Position numbers and translations under genes: made by a program
From: Eonycteris spelaea
Taxonomy: Eukaryota > Chordata > Mammalia > Chiroptera > Pteropodidae
Assembly: GCA_003508835.1 (NCBI GenBank)
Contig: PUFA01000034.1
Span: 8,458,501-8,522,500, forward strand
Direction of reading: 5' to 3'
Length of the DNA: 64,000 bases
The notes under the pieces: model-generated
Seen by the model: only the letters and a program-made list of their open reading frames with translations
The model's database searches: none
What the model was told of the DNA's origin: nothing
Part shown: positions 54,845-64,000 of the stretch, in pieces
How the letters are laid out: every line of letters begins with the position of its first letter
Position numbering within the stretch: the stretch's first letter is position 1

Positions 54845-55005
54845 AAAGACTTGGCATTTGTGAGGTCCGGGATGGATGCCAAGCTCTTTACTTATCAGTT
54901 GTATGACCCTGAATAGGCATTTAACCGATTGAGACTTAGTTTCCTCAGCTGCAAAATGCGTGTGACAATTTCTGTCTTCCTACATCTGGGATAGTTTTTA
55001 AGATC
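54845..55005 (+). repeat. MIR, sense
   Basis: 'gggatggatgccaagctctttacttatcagttgtatgaccctgaataggcatttaaccgattgagacttagtttcctcagctgcaaaatgcgtgtgac' matches MIR from the 'ctgccacttactagctgtgtgaccttgggcaag' block through the core. Confidence 0.88.
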
Positions 55006-55011
55006 AAATGA

Positions 55012-55115
55012 TAGCGGCTAATGTTAATTGTATGCTTAGTATGTGTAACTGTGATAAGCTCTTTAAATATATTAATTCACTTAATCTTTACAACAATCCA
55101 ATGAAGTAAGCACTG
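55012..55115 (-). repeat. MIR 3' part, antisense
   Basis: 'taattgtatgcttagtatgtgtaactgtgataagctctttaaatatattaattcacttaatctttacaacaatccaatgaagtaagcactgctg' is reverse MIR 3' tail. Confidence 0.75.
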
Positions 55116-55389
55116 CTGTTTTTGGAGCCTCCCTGAGAGTGGGCAGGGCCCCTGTAAATAGTCACAATTTGAGAGAGCGAATAAATTAGAAAATTCATTA
55201 CAGAGAAAACACCCAAGGGAAGAGGAAAAAGTGGCCTGAATTCAATATCAGACTAAGTGTACTCCTTGATCAAGGGGTAATTTCCAGAGAGCTAGTGCCT
55301 GTATAGAGTTTCAGGGTAGAGGGATGGAGAAGAATTTAAAATAATTATAGTTGAATTTTTTTCTTAATTTCAAGAAAAACTTAAAGTAA

Positions 55390-56760
55390 CACATTTAAGA
55401 AGCTCAGACAACCCCAATCAGCATAAAAACAATCAAAACCACACTTAAGCAAATCATAGGCAAATTACTGTAAACAAATGACAAAGAGAAAACCTTGAAA
55501 ACATTCATAGGGAAAAAAGACATCACAAACTGGAGAACAATGATAAGATTATGGCTAAAATCTCATCAGAAATAATGATAGCCAGAAGACAATGGAATAG
55601 CAAGTGTAAGAAGAAAATGACATCAACCCAGAGTTAATATCCAGCAAAAAATCCTTCAGAAATAAATATTGATAAAGACTTTTCAGATGCACAGAAGCTG
55701 AGAGAATTAATTACCAAAACACAAATTTACATTATAAGAAATGCTCAAGAAACTTCTTCAGGCTGAATGGAAATAACATCAAATGGAAACTTAGACGTAT
55801 AGAACCAAATGAAGAACACAATAAATCATATATGTGTGGAAACAACAACAACAAAAAATTCTTAAAAAAAATTTTCAAATAGAAACTGGATGTTTATTGC
55901 CTAAATATAACATTGTGTTTGAGATTTAAAGATAAATTTATGTAAAATACATGATGATCACAATTTAAATGACTGGGGAATAAAATGGAATTAATTATAC
56001 TGCTAGAAGATTTTATGTGAAGAGCAACAATATTAATTCTAAGTAGAATGGGACAAATTAATGCGTGTTTTAATTCCTGAAACAACCACTAAATAAATGA
56101 AACAAAAGTTATTTTTTAAAGCCAATGGAAAAAAAATGAAATACTAAAAATATGTACAATTAATTGAGAAACAGACAGTAAAGAGCAATCGAAGTAGAAA
56201 AGCAGGTAGGACTAATAGAAAATAAAGAGCTACATATTAGATTTAAATACAATATCAATGTTTGCATTAAATAGATAGTGTCTAATTGTTCCACTTAAAA
56301 TACAGAGATTTGCAGACTAAATATAAAAGCAAGACTCAATATATACTGTCTTCAAAAAAAGTACTTTAAATATAAAAACACATATAGCTTAACACTAAAT
56401 AGGTGAATATTGATATTTCATGCAAAGAATGGTAAAATTAATGTAAAACTAAGAAGGCTTTAGAGCAAGGAACATTATCAGAGAAAAAGAGTCATTTCAA
56501 TGATAATAGACTCATTTACCAAGAGCACAAACCAATCTTAAATGTGTATGGCCCGTTAACAGAGTTTCAAATACAAAAAGAAAAAAAATGGTAAACCTAA
56601 AAAAAGAAATAAATCCACCATAGTTGGGGATTTTCACTATTACTCTTTCTTGTAAGTGACAAAGTAGGAAAAGATATCTGCAAGAATACAGAAAGAAATT
56701 TGTTTTTGACTTTAATGGAGTAACTGGAACTGAACTTGCCATTTGCCTTACTAACTAGAA
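55390..56760 (+). repeat. L1M 5'/ORF2 N-terminal region, sense
   Basis: 'ccagcaaaaaatccttcagaaataaatattgataaagacttttcagatgcacagaagctgagag', 'aagaaatgctcaagaaacttcttcaggctgaatgg', 'ttgcattaaatagatagtgtctaattgttccacttaaaatacagag' and 'atatactgtcttcaaaaaaagtactttaaatataaaaacacatatagc' correspond to old L1M sequence running into the endonuclease part of ORF2 ('aaatgctccaattaaaagacacagactgg'). The frame is destroyed. Confidence 0.8.
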
Positions 56761-57049
56761 AACTAGACAACATATGTCAAACACCTGTTTTCATAAATTG
56801 AACTATAGGTAGCCCAGGACTTTGACCCCAGAGAGAAGGGAATTAACTGTAGTGAGACTTACATTCATGCAACTTTCTGCTTAAAAGCACAGTGCAAGGA
56901 GGGCTAACTGAAGCAGATTACGATGGTCTCACTGAGAAGGCAGAAGTTAGTTAAGGAGTTTGTTAGTGGTTGGGTCTGTGGGGCAGAGTCCCAAAGAAGA
57001 GAAAACCGTACAGAGAAAGAACTGTAGAAATAGGCATGGGTTTTTCCTA

Positions 57050-57770
57050 AAACCTGTGGCTGAATTCTAAGGACCACCCACAAAAGATGAAAGACCCCAA
57101 GGACAGGTAAACAGCTCCTGGAGCTCCAAATGGACCTATTCCAGAGCTCACGCGAATCTAGGAGATACTGAGTTGTGACCAGCTAGAGTAGCATTTCCTC
57201 GCTGATCACCTAGGGCACTCAGTGGAGAAGGCACCAGAGGCTCATGCCTTAGCAGTAGGGCTGTACTCTCCCCACAGTAAAGGTGGACCTGGTATCCACC
57301 CCAACAAAGTAGAATCAAGGCTTGGAGCAATCAAGCTAGTCAAACAAGAAACTTACTTGCTAGCCAGAAGAAAGTTTAACATCCTTTAAAGGACAATAAT
57401 CATAATTCATATACTCAACAATGTAAGATCACAATGTCCAGGATCTTGTAAACGAAAAATGTAAAAATGCCAAGAAGTGGGTCATTATGACCTATAATCA
57501 AAATAAAAAAATAGTCAATATCTACAAACCCAGAAATAAGAAAACAAATGTAATTATAAAACAAAGAATTTAAAATGGTTATTATAAATATGCTGACCCA
57601 GAAAAACATGGTAATGATGAGAGGAGAAATGGAGGATATGAAAACCAAATAGAAAGTCTAAAGATGAAAAGTTCAGTATCTGAAATGTAAAATTCACTGT
57701 ATTAGATGCATGTAACTAAATTCAACATTCATAATAAAATCTCTCAGTGAATTAGAAAGAAAAGGTACCC
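57050..57770 (+). repeat. L1M 5' UTR/ORF1 region, sense
   Basis: 'gggtcattatgacctataatcaaaataaaaaaatagtcaatatctacaaacccagaaat' and 'ttaaaatggttattataaatatgctgaccc ... atggaggatatgaaaaccaaatagaaagtctaaagatgaaaagttcagtatctgaaatgtaaaattcactgtattagatg' match the L1M 5'/ORF1 text ('gacattaaaacagttattataactatattcc ... agacatggaagatataaaaaagacccaaatcgaacttctagagatgaaaactacaatgtctgagatg'). Stops abound. The 57060-57350 part is less certain. Confidence 0.75.
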
Positions 57771-57784
57771 GCCTCAACCCGTTA

Positions 57785-57940
57785 TGTGTCTCTATGAAAA
57801 ACCTGTAGCGAACAGCAGCTCAGCATCAGCTGAAGAATTGAATCCTTTCTCCACTAAGATTGAAATCGGGCAAGGATGTAGATTGTCACCACTTCTATTC
57901 AACATTGCATTGGACATCATAGCACACAAAATAAAGTAAA
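57785..57940 (+). repeat. L1 ORF2 reverse-transcriptase fragment, sense
   Basis: The frame through 57868-57924 reads GQGCRLSPLLFNIALDI, matching the conserved L1 reverse-transcriptase block (G-x-QGCPLSPLLFNIVLE). Stops lie on either side. Its position immediately after ORF1-like sequence means the intervening L1 body has been deleted or these are two insertions. Confidence 0.88.
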
Positions 57941-57944
57941 TAAT

Positions 57945-58645
57945 GATTGGTAAAGTCTGTGACTTACTCTTACAGTGCAACTCCAACTGTTCATAGAAAG
58001 TACCCAAAAGTCATAAAATGCTTCATCTAGACACATACGACCATGAATTCTAATTCGCTCCTTCTATATATAGGGAAATTGGGTTGTGCTTCATTACCCC
58101 AAGGAAACATAGATCATACCCGTTAAGAAGATAATGGCTTGCAACATATTTTAATGTTCCCTTCCTTTTGTATTAGTGTCAGTGAGGCCTTCTTTCTCCT
58201 CCTTCATCCCGATTATTCAGGGGCATTTACTTGTCTTGAGAGGATTAGGATTATTAAAGCAGAGACACACACACAAAAAAGAGGAGTCATTCGACTCTTG
58301 CAAACAAAGCAGAATTTTCGAGTCTGCAACAATAAAATCGCCTCAGAAGCCAGGCTTCATAGAAAAAGAAAGTAATTTAAAAAATTCCTTTAACTATCAT
58401 TAACATTATGAATGAGGCCTAACAGATTAGATCACAGTTTCTTCCACAGTGTGGAGACAAGATTGATTCTGCCATTAAGACTGCACTGTGAGGCCTAGTG
58501 TCCCGAGAAGATGAATGGTGATCTGTGATATATTTAAGTGCAGTCCATGACAGAAAGGGAGATGAGATGAAAACCTGCCTTTACGTAGCAGTGAAATGTG
58601 GGGAGAAGGAGACAGTGAGAGAGGAATTAGCTTTTTGATACAGAA
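57945..58645. other. no gene or repeat recognised
   Basis: Unique-looking sequence. The 78- and 75-codon frames at 58139-58403 overlap in different frames and show no domains. Confidence 0.4.
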
Positions 58646-58649
58646 TAAG

Positions 58650-59110
58650 GCACCTCAAAATATACTGCCTTCAAACAGCAATAATTTATTTAGTTCATGA
58701 TTCTACATGCCATCTACTTTGGTAGAGCTCAGCTAGCTACTTCTAGGCTTGGCTGGGCTCACTCTGAAGTCTGCGATCAGCTGCTAGATTGACTGGCTGG
58801 TCTAAGATGGTCTTGGCTAGACCAGTTTGTCTCTGTTTTCCATTGTGTCCCCCTCCAGCCAGCTAGCCTGAGCTTGTTCATATGGTAGCAGCGTTCCAAT
58901 AAAAAAGACTGAGGTACACAAGGCCTTTAGAGGCTTACAGTCAGAAATGGCATGGCATCACTTCTGCCGCATTGTATGGTAAAAGCAATTCACAAGGCCA
59001 GCCCAGATTCAAGGGGTAGAGAGACATAACCCACCTCTAGATGGAAGGACCTCAACGTCATACTGCAAAGGAGCCTAAAGGGGGATATAGTAGTCAGGTT
59101 CTCATTTACT
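58650..59110 (-). mobile_element. MaLR-like LTR, antisense
   Basis: 'caaacagcaataatttatttagttcatgattctac', 'ggtagagctcagctagctacttctaggcttggctgggctcactc', 'gcgatcagctgctagattgactggctggtctaag', 'cagccagctagcctgagcttgttcatatggtagcagcgttcc', 'acaaggcctttagaggc', 'cacttctgccgcattgtatgg' and 'cacaaggccagcccagattcaaggggtagagag' follow a well-known eutherian LTR family in reverse. The reversed polyadenylation signal TTTATT lies near the left end. Same family as 9155-9425. Confidence 0.8.
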
Positions 59111-59454
59111 ATCCTGTTTTCAGCCCAGTCACACTTCTCCCTCAGCTCCTTTTTTCCAGAAGAGCAACCTAACTCAGTGCCTGGGGTGTGAATTCGGAAA
59201 TATGAATATTCATTCAACCACACTCTGTTTTTAGCTTCACTTCATCTCCTGGATTGCATTTGAAAGATTCCAGCCCCTTAAATCACTGTGCCTTTGAGGA
59301 TTCTATAGCATGAATCAATTTGTCTGTTATTGTCATTCCTCCTTCCCCAACGAAGAGTTTGATTTCAGCATCTCTGCTCTGCAAAATCAGTTTGACTCAT
59401 CCATCTATTTTACAATCGTCAACATTCTGTTGACAATCTGGCCTGCTGTCATCT

Positions 59455-59548
59455 CTTCTACTCTCTTGTCTTTGTATAAAGGCACAAAATTGTATACCTT
59501 CTATCCTTTTGCTGTTATCAAGGGGGGTTCTGAGATGAAGCAGAGATA
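59455..59548 (+). repeat. ~95-bp direct repeat of unknown family (copy 1)
   Basis: 'ctcttgtctttgtataaaggcacaaaattgtatacc' followed by 'ttgctgttatcaaggggggttctgagatgaagcagagat'. The same order of words recurs at 61310-61403 in the same orientation. I do not recognise it as a known family. Confidence 0.85.
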
Positions 59549-59817
59549 CACATATGATCCATCTGCCTTATGCATCTACAAATTACCTTCCTTTCTTAAA
59601 ACCTCAAGTCATGTGTGAATATTACCTGCAGGAAACAATGCAACAAAACAATTCTACTTCTCTGGATAAAAAAAAAGTCATTTCTCCCATTTCGAACTCC
59701 TTCAAAAAAATGCCAAATCTAATGCAATTCAATAAATTTATAAAGCTTGTGTGCTTTCAGTTGCAATTTAGATAAAGTACAAAGGTGGCCTCCATTAGGA
59801 TCATTTTGTAGCACCTG

Positions 59818-59831
59818 GTTGCCATGGTCAC
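59818..59831. promoter_or_regulatory. RFX X-box-like palindrome
   Basis: GTTGCCATGGTCAC closely matches the symmetrical RFX-factor X-box (GTTGCCATGGCAAC). It is a sequence match only; whether it is bound cannot be told from sequence. Confidence 0.35.
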
Positions 59832-60264
59832 AGGTTCTATAAAAATGGAGGAAATAAATAATGAACTCCTGTATCCTTCTCATCAGCCCCAGACATTTAT
59901 AGTATTCAAATATTTACTTACTGAGTTTTCAAAAATATTAAAATAAACCTGCTTCCTAAAAGGGCATACCTTTGCTACTGGCAGTTAAAAGAAAACATAA
60001 ACAAATCAAATTCTTGCTTTTGACAAGCAGACACTAAAAGAAAACTAAAATATAATCTTTCGAGATTGATTTTAGTTTCTTTCAGTGATCATTTACTTCC
60101 CACCAAAAAAAGATTGGCTTCATTTTTTAAAATTATAGATTTATTCATGTGTTGAATAAGGGTCCTAGGATCTTTGCTCAATATTAATGACTATTAATAT
60201 TAAAAGAGATTTGTTTTATATCACTACAGATGATGACTTCCATTTGGGACACCCAGGACTTTCT

Positions 60265-60430
60265 TTTTCAAAATTTCAGTTTCTTTTTTATTTCGATAAA
60301 AACACTTAAATGAGATTTACCCCACCTCTTGGCAGATTTTTAAGTGTACAATATATATTCTTGATTGTGGAAACAGTGTTGTATTCATTTACATGACTGA
60401 AATTGTATAGCTAATGATTAGCAACTTCCT
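60265..60430 (-). repeat. L1 3' UTR fragment, antisense
   Basis: 'tttcgataaaaacacttaaatgagatttaccccacctcttggcagatttttaagtgtacaatatatattcttgattgtgg' resembles the reversed L1M 3' UTR ('attgtggtaaaatacatataacataaaatttaccatcttaaccatttttaagtgtacagt'). Confidence 0.6.
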
Positions 60431-60434
60431 GATT

Positions 60435-62245
60435 CCTTTCAAACCCAATATTTTTCTCCAAAGATCTTTCCTCTGTACTTCGATTCAAAGAACCTCTAAA
60501 ATTCTGATGTGATGCTTTCTTAGAAAAATGTAGTAAAATTTAAATCAGAACATATAAAAGAGAATGAATCTCAGGGTTCTGGAGAGGGACATGGGAAAAT
60601 GTGAAGCTAGATTTGTTTTTGCTTGTTTTCAATGGGGTCAAGTTGTAAGGACACCGGTAGTAAATTGGAGAACAAATCTGTGATTAAAGTTCCTCTGCTG
60701 CTTTCTAAGACAATTAAAATACCATAAATTTAAATAAACATCTCACTATTTATCCCAGGCAAAAATTATGTGATACATTTATAGTACCAAAATCAGAAAA
60801 AGAGTCACTTTGATCCAGTCAGTCTCTAGATGAAGGGAATATATATACGAGCTCCCTCTGGTGGTAAATTTAGTAATAATAATAATTGAACAAATGCTAT
60901 TGTTTAACTCCCAAGTCCAGATGGAATTTAAAAAATCTTTGAATTGTACCATTTAGATTCTTTCCCATGCTCTGGACTGGAGAAATAGATCAGCAGAGAA
61001 TATTTATTTTGCTCGAGTCATCTGGCACTCAAACTATAAAGCCGACTTGGAAATTCAGTGATTCTGTTTGGTCACTTAGAGCCTCTGAAAACTGGTAGAA
61101 GTATCCATTTCTTCACTCACTCAGTAAGTGTCTCATGGAGAAATATTGCAGTTCTTATGGGATGCGGCTGTGGAGTTGAGGAACTGACATTTTCTTCACC
61201 ATTGCCATAGTTCATTGGTCTATATGTACATGCAGAACCTTTGAGGGAGTTGAACACAAGATTTACTGCCGTCACTTTCTCTTCTATCATGCACAGCTAG
61301 CAGGGTGTTATCCTGTTCTCTTGTCTTTGTACAAAGGCATAAAATTATATACCTTACGTTCTTTACTGTTATTAAAGGGGATTCTGGGTTGGAGCAGAAA
61401 TATCTTCTCTCCTCATTTTAATTGAAAATGTACTTTTTATATACAATACTATAAACAGATTTCGATGTGATATATATTGTATTTGGCTTTGAAAAATATG
61501 AAATTAAACATCTAATATGGGCAGCCTTACAAAGTAATTGTCTATGGTAAGTGTTCTTTTTTTCTTCTTTTAGTCCTAATTTAGAGCTTTAAATGCAGGT
61601 TCAGTCATTGAGTCTCTGTATATGTAAAAAAATACTAGAGTTAAGGCTCTAAATTCACAATTGCTCAAGAATCAATCATTTAATAGCCCTTGGTTAAATT
61701 ATTTAATTTACTCTATAATTGTAGTTCTTGAAATAATTTTAAAAAGATATCACTAAAAGAAAAAAGCAAAACTATTAAACCCCAACATTTTCTAAAAACA
61801 AAATGTCATTGAGAAGAACATATCACCTTGCAGAATGATTGTGTGCATGTGGTAAGCACACAATAAAACTGTTATTATTGTTTTTAGATTCAAACAGCGA
61901 AAACATTCTGGGATACCTGATGTTTCTCTTTTTAAAATGAATTCTTTATGTTAATTTGATCCTGTTGATATTAGTCAAACAAAAAATCTTGTTTTGGTAT
62001 TGTTATTGGTATTATTATATGAGAAGACTTAAAGTAGATTCCATAAAATTAAGACATAAATGGAATGATATTCTGTCAGAACTATAGAAAGAAAAGATAG
62101 TTACTTTGCTGAGAATCAAAGCATGGTTTTCCCCTTATTCTCCCCCTTTCAGAATAAGGAAAAGATTGAGAAGTATATAATAAAAAATTTTATGTTCCAC
62201 ATCACATATATCAGAAATGTAAACAATCAGGGCTTGAAGCTGAAT
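60435..62245. other. mostly AT-rich unique sequence
   Basis: No gene seen. Contains copy 2 of the duplicated block at 61310-61403. Confidence 0.4.
61310..61403 (+). repeat. ~95-bp direct repeat of unknown family (copy 2)
   Basis: 'ctcttgtctttgtacaaaggcataaaattatatacc' followed by 'ttactgttattaaaggggattctgggttggagcagaaatat' matches copy 1 at 59455-59548 with scattered substitutions. Confidence 0.85.
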
Positions 62246-62247
62246 TC

Positions 62248-62410
62248 GGTGGTTTTAAGAACTGCTTTAAAATAACCTGGAGAATTTATTAAAAATATAT
62301 AATCCTGAGACTACTCCTTGGAGATTCTAATTTGATGAGTCGAAGTGAGGCCAAGATATCTATGCATTTGACAAATGCTCTTCAATGATTCTGAAGCAGT
62401 TGGTCCCCTG
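62248..62410 (+). mobile_element. MER5 (hAT-Charlie), non-autonomous
   Basis: 'ggttttaagaactgctttaaaataacctggagaatttattaaaaatatataatcctgagactactccttggagattctaatttgatgagtcgaagtgaggccaagatatctatgcattt' follows MER5A ('aatcacctggggagcttttaaaaatacagatgcctgggcc...gagattctgatttaattggtctgg'). Confidence 0.75.
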
Positions 62411-62554
62411 GCAATATTTCAGAACCATTCCTCTCCATGGCTACCTTCCCTGACTCAACTTTACTTCCAAATAACAATAACTATTGTTACTGTCACTTTG
62501 TCAGAAAACTCTTCCTTGGCCATCCTAACTGAAGAGCACTCCCCATCACTCTCC

Positions 62555-62895
62555 TGTGTATCAGTCCGGACAGGCTTGGCTATGCTGTGGTAACAATTGG
62601 CTCCAATTTTTATTGACTTTAAACAACAAAAATTGTTATTTTTCCTATTCACATAAACTTTTCAGATAAGATCCAGGCAACTTTCCAACTAAGCCACCTT
62701 CTGCTAGGTGGTTCAGCACATTCCAGTCTCCATCTGCCTCATGACACTTCTGTGTTAATATGTGTTTTTCTGATTGCCGCATCAAAGGGAGAAAGAGCTG
62801 GAGATTCAAGTAGTAATGATCCTACAACATGGCAGTCACATAACAATTTCACTCCCACTTTATCAGCCGGAATTAGTCAAATGGCTATGTAGTCT
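62555..62895 (-). mobile_element. LTR-like repeat (MaLR-type), antisense
   Basis: 'caggcttggctatgctgtggtaacaattggctccaatttttattgactttaaacaacaaaaattgttatttttcc' is the reverse of an LTR end ('ttgttgttttaagccactgagattttggggttgtttgttaccgcagcatag'). Further on, 'gagaaagagctggagattcaag' and 'ggaattagtcaaatggc' match the body ('gagaaagagagctctgg', 'cagaactagtcacatggcc'). Confidence 0.65.
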
Positions 62896-63029
62896 TCAAG
62901 AAGGTAGAGAAGTATAACCTACGTATACTCAGAAGCACAGAAGAACCGGATATTTATTTGTAATGTTGAGTAGACAATACTTACTTTTTGCCCATCATAC
63001 TCACATTTTGTGATAATATCATGTTACCT

Positions 63030-63170
63030 ATTTGCTTATTGGGTTCTCGTCTGTTTCCACTAGATTGCAAAATCTTTGAGGTCAGGATCTTTGTTTTATA
63101 TCCATTGACTGCTACTCTGCCTGGCATACAGTAAACATTCAAATAAATGTTAAATGAATGAATAGATGAA
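63030..63170 (+). repeat. L2 3' end, sense
   Basis: 'ccactagattgcaaaatctttgaggtcaggatctttgttttatatccattgactgctactctgcctggcatacagtaaacattcaaataaatgttaaatgaatga' is a textbook L2 terminus with the (TGAA)n-like end. Confidence 0.93.
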
Positions 63171-63174
63171 GACA

Positions 63175-63800
63175 GAGGGTTGTCTAGTAGGGTTTAGAGT
63201 GAGTCATTGAAATTAGATCAGTAGGGGGAAAAAAAACAGAGTTATCGTTTATTCCTTTAGTTTAGGAGAATTATATGATTAAGCATTAATTGAGTGCCTA
63301 TTTTCTAAGGCCCGCAAAACTGATTATACTGTTATAATCACACCTAAAGTTTTTTATTTACCTACTGGTAAATAAGATAATGAAATTCTAGATTCTTTTC
63401 ATCTAATAATAAACCAAAAGTGATTTTGTTTTACAACAGCTTCATGTCTTTTTTTCAAGACAATCCATAGGACTCTTCTCAACAGCAATCTCCCCAGGTG
63501 AACTTAAAATATGATTCAATTTACACCCAGGCTCCTAGGAACATATCTACAAAGTCGACCAGGGCAGTGGTAATGCTTTAATGCTAGAGAGGTTCTCAAC
63601 AGGAGCAAGAAGATTCAGTCACAGATTTTTAGGAGCCATTTTGGTTTTTCAGTGTATTTTATCTCATTTCTAATCTCCCTCTAGTGTCCAAAAGGAATAA
63701 TGTCTATTGACATTGGTAGTGAATACTATAACCATCACTTCAAAAGTAACAAATGAAACACTTTGATAGGACAGGAGGATCTTTTAATTGCAAACTATCT
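63175..63800. other. no gene or repeat recognised
   Basis: AT-rich unique-looking sequence. Confidence 0.4.
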
Positions 63801-63804
63801 GTTA

Positions 63805-64000
63805 AAATATTTTTAAGTTTTTTCTTTTTTCAACTTTATTAAGGTATAACTGACAAAATTTAAAGATATTTAAGAGGTACCACTTGTTTATTTGATATAC
63901 ATTTACAGTGTGAAAAGATTTCCTCCATCACGTTAATTAACACATCCATCACCTCAAGTAGTCATCATTTTTTTTATGTGTGTGAGAACATGTAAATTCT
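63805..64000 (-). repeat. L1 3' UTR end, antisense, running off the window
   Basis: 'tttcaactttattaaggtataactgacaaaatttaaagatatttaagaggtaccacttgtttatttgatatacatttacagtgtgaaaagatttcctcc...acacatccatcacctc' is the reversed 3' UTR of L1MA-like elements. The rest of the element lies beyond 64000. Confidence 0.85.

Larger units (their letters stand above)
59115..60260. other. unclassified sequence with a duplicated block and an X-box-like site
   Basis: No gene is seen. The 102-codon + frame at 59310-59618 overlaps the duplicated ~95-bp block and has no recognisable domain. Confidence 0.35.

Noticed and set aside
1..64000. A complete novel gene system, operon or viral genome
   Set aside because: Base composition, repeat content and lack of long frames show mammalian intergenic DNA. 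The only virus-derived material is decayed LTR/MaLR sequence without open frames.

Overview
This window is nuclear DNA from a placental mammal. It is an AT-rich, gene-poor stretch packed with decayed interspersed repeats (L1, L2, MIR, CR1/L3, RTE, hAT-Charlie DNA transposons, MaLR-type LTRs) plus microsatellites. I see no intact protein-coding gene, no rRNA or tRNA, and nothing prokaryotic. The long reading frames (60-124 codons) lie in repeats, microsatellites or unique AT-rich DNA, and none resembles a conserved protein.

Lineage: the MaLR LTRs and MER1/MER5 elements are eutherian. The L1 3' UTR ends (about 3687-3866, 12890-13028, 63805-64000) are the sort found in laurasiatherians. The one at 12890-13028 most resembles L1 tails I associate with bats. 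An RTE/BovB-like 3' end at about 15010-15470 is present, and I recognise no horse ERE, carnivore SINEC, cetacean CHR, ruminant BOV or vespertilionid VES SINE. A bat outside Vespertilionidae is my best guess, not a proof.

Layout: 1-2.7 kb holds a possible short terminal exon with a possible 3' UTR, then L2 and L1 fragments. 2.7-7.3 kb has (TG)n, (CA)n, an LTR-like block, two L1 3' ends and an LTR inserted in a MER5-like element. 9-15.5 kb holds a MaLR-like LTR, three L1 fragments, MER1 and the RTE end, separated by AT-rich unique sequence. 20.5-23 kb has an L3/CR1 piece, a 1.9-kb L1 and an L2 end. 27-32 kb has an LTR, a long antisense L2, a sense L2 and an L1. 33-43 kb carries a weak exon candidate, several MIRs and LTR pieces and an L1. 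45.9-47.3 kb is the best ERV remnant, an MLT1-type LTR joined to MaLR internal sequence. 47.7-55.1 kb is rich in MIR plus two related L1ME-like copies. 55.4-58 kb is L1 5'/ORF1/ORF2 debris. 58.6-64 kb holds more LTR, MER5, L2 and L1 ends and an unexplained duplicated ~95-bp block.

There is no gene set working together here. The points most worth checking are the RTE/BovB remnant, the nested and inverted repeat arrangements, a perfect 16-bp hairpin inside an L1, the duplicated block at 59.46/61.31 kb, the G-quadruplex candidate, the conserved-element candidates and the two possible exons. Subfamily names rest on recall of consensus sequences, not on a database search.
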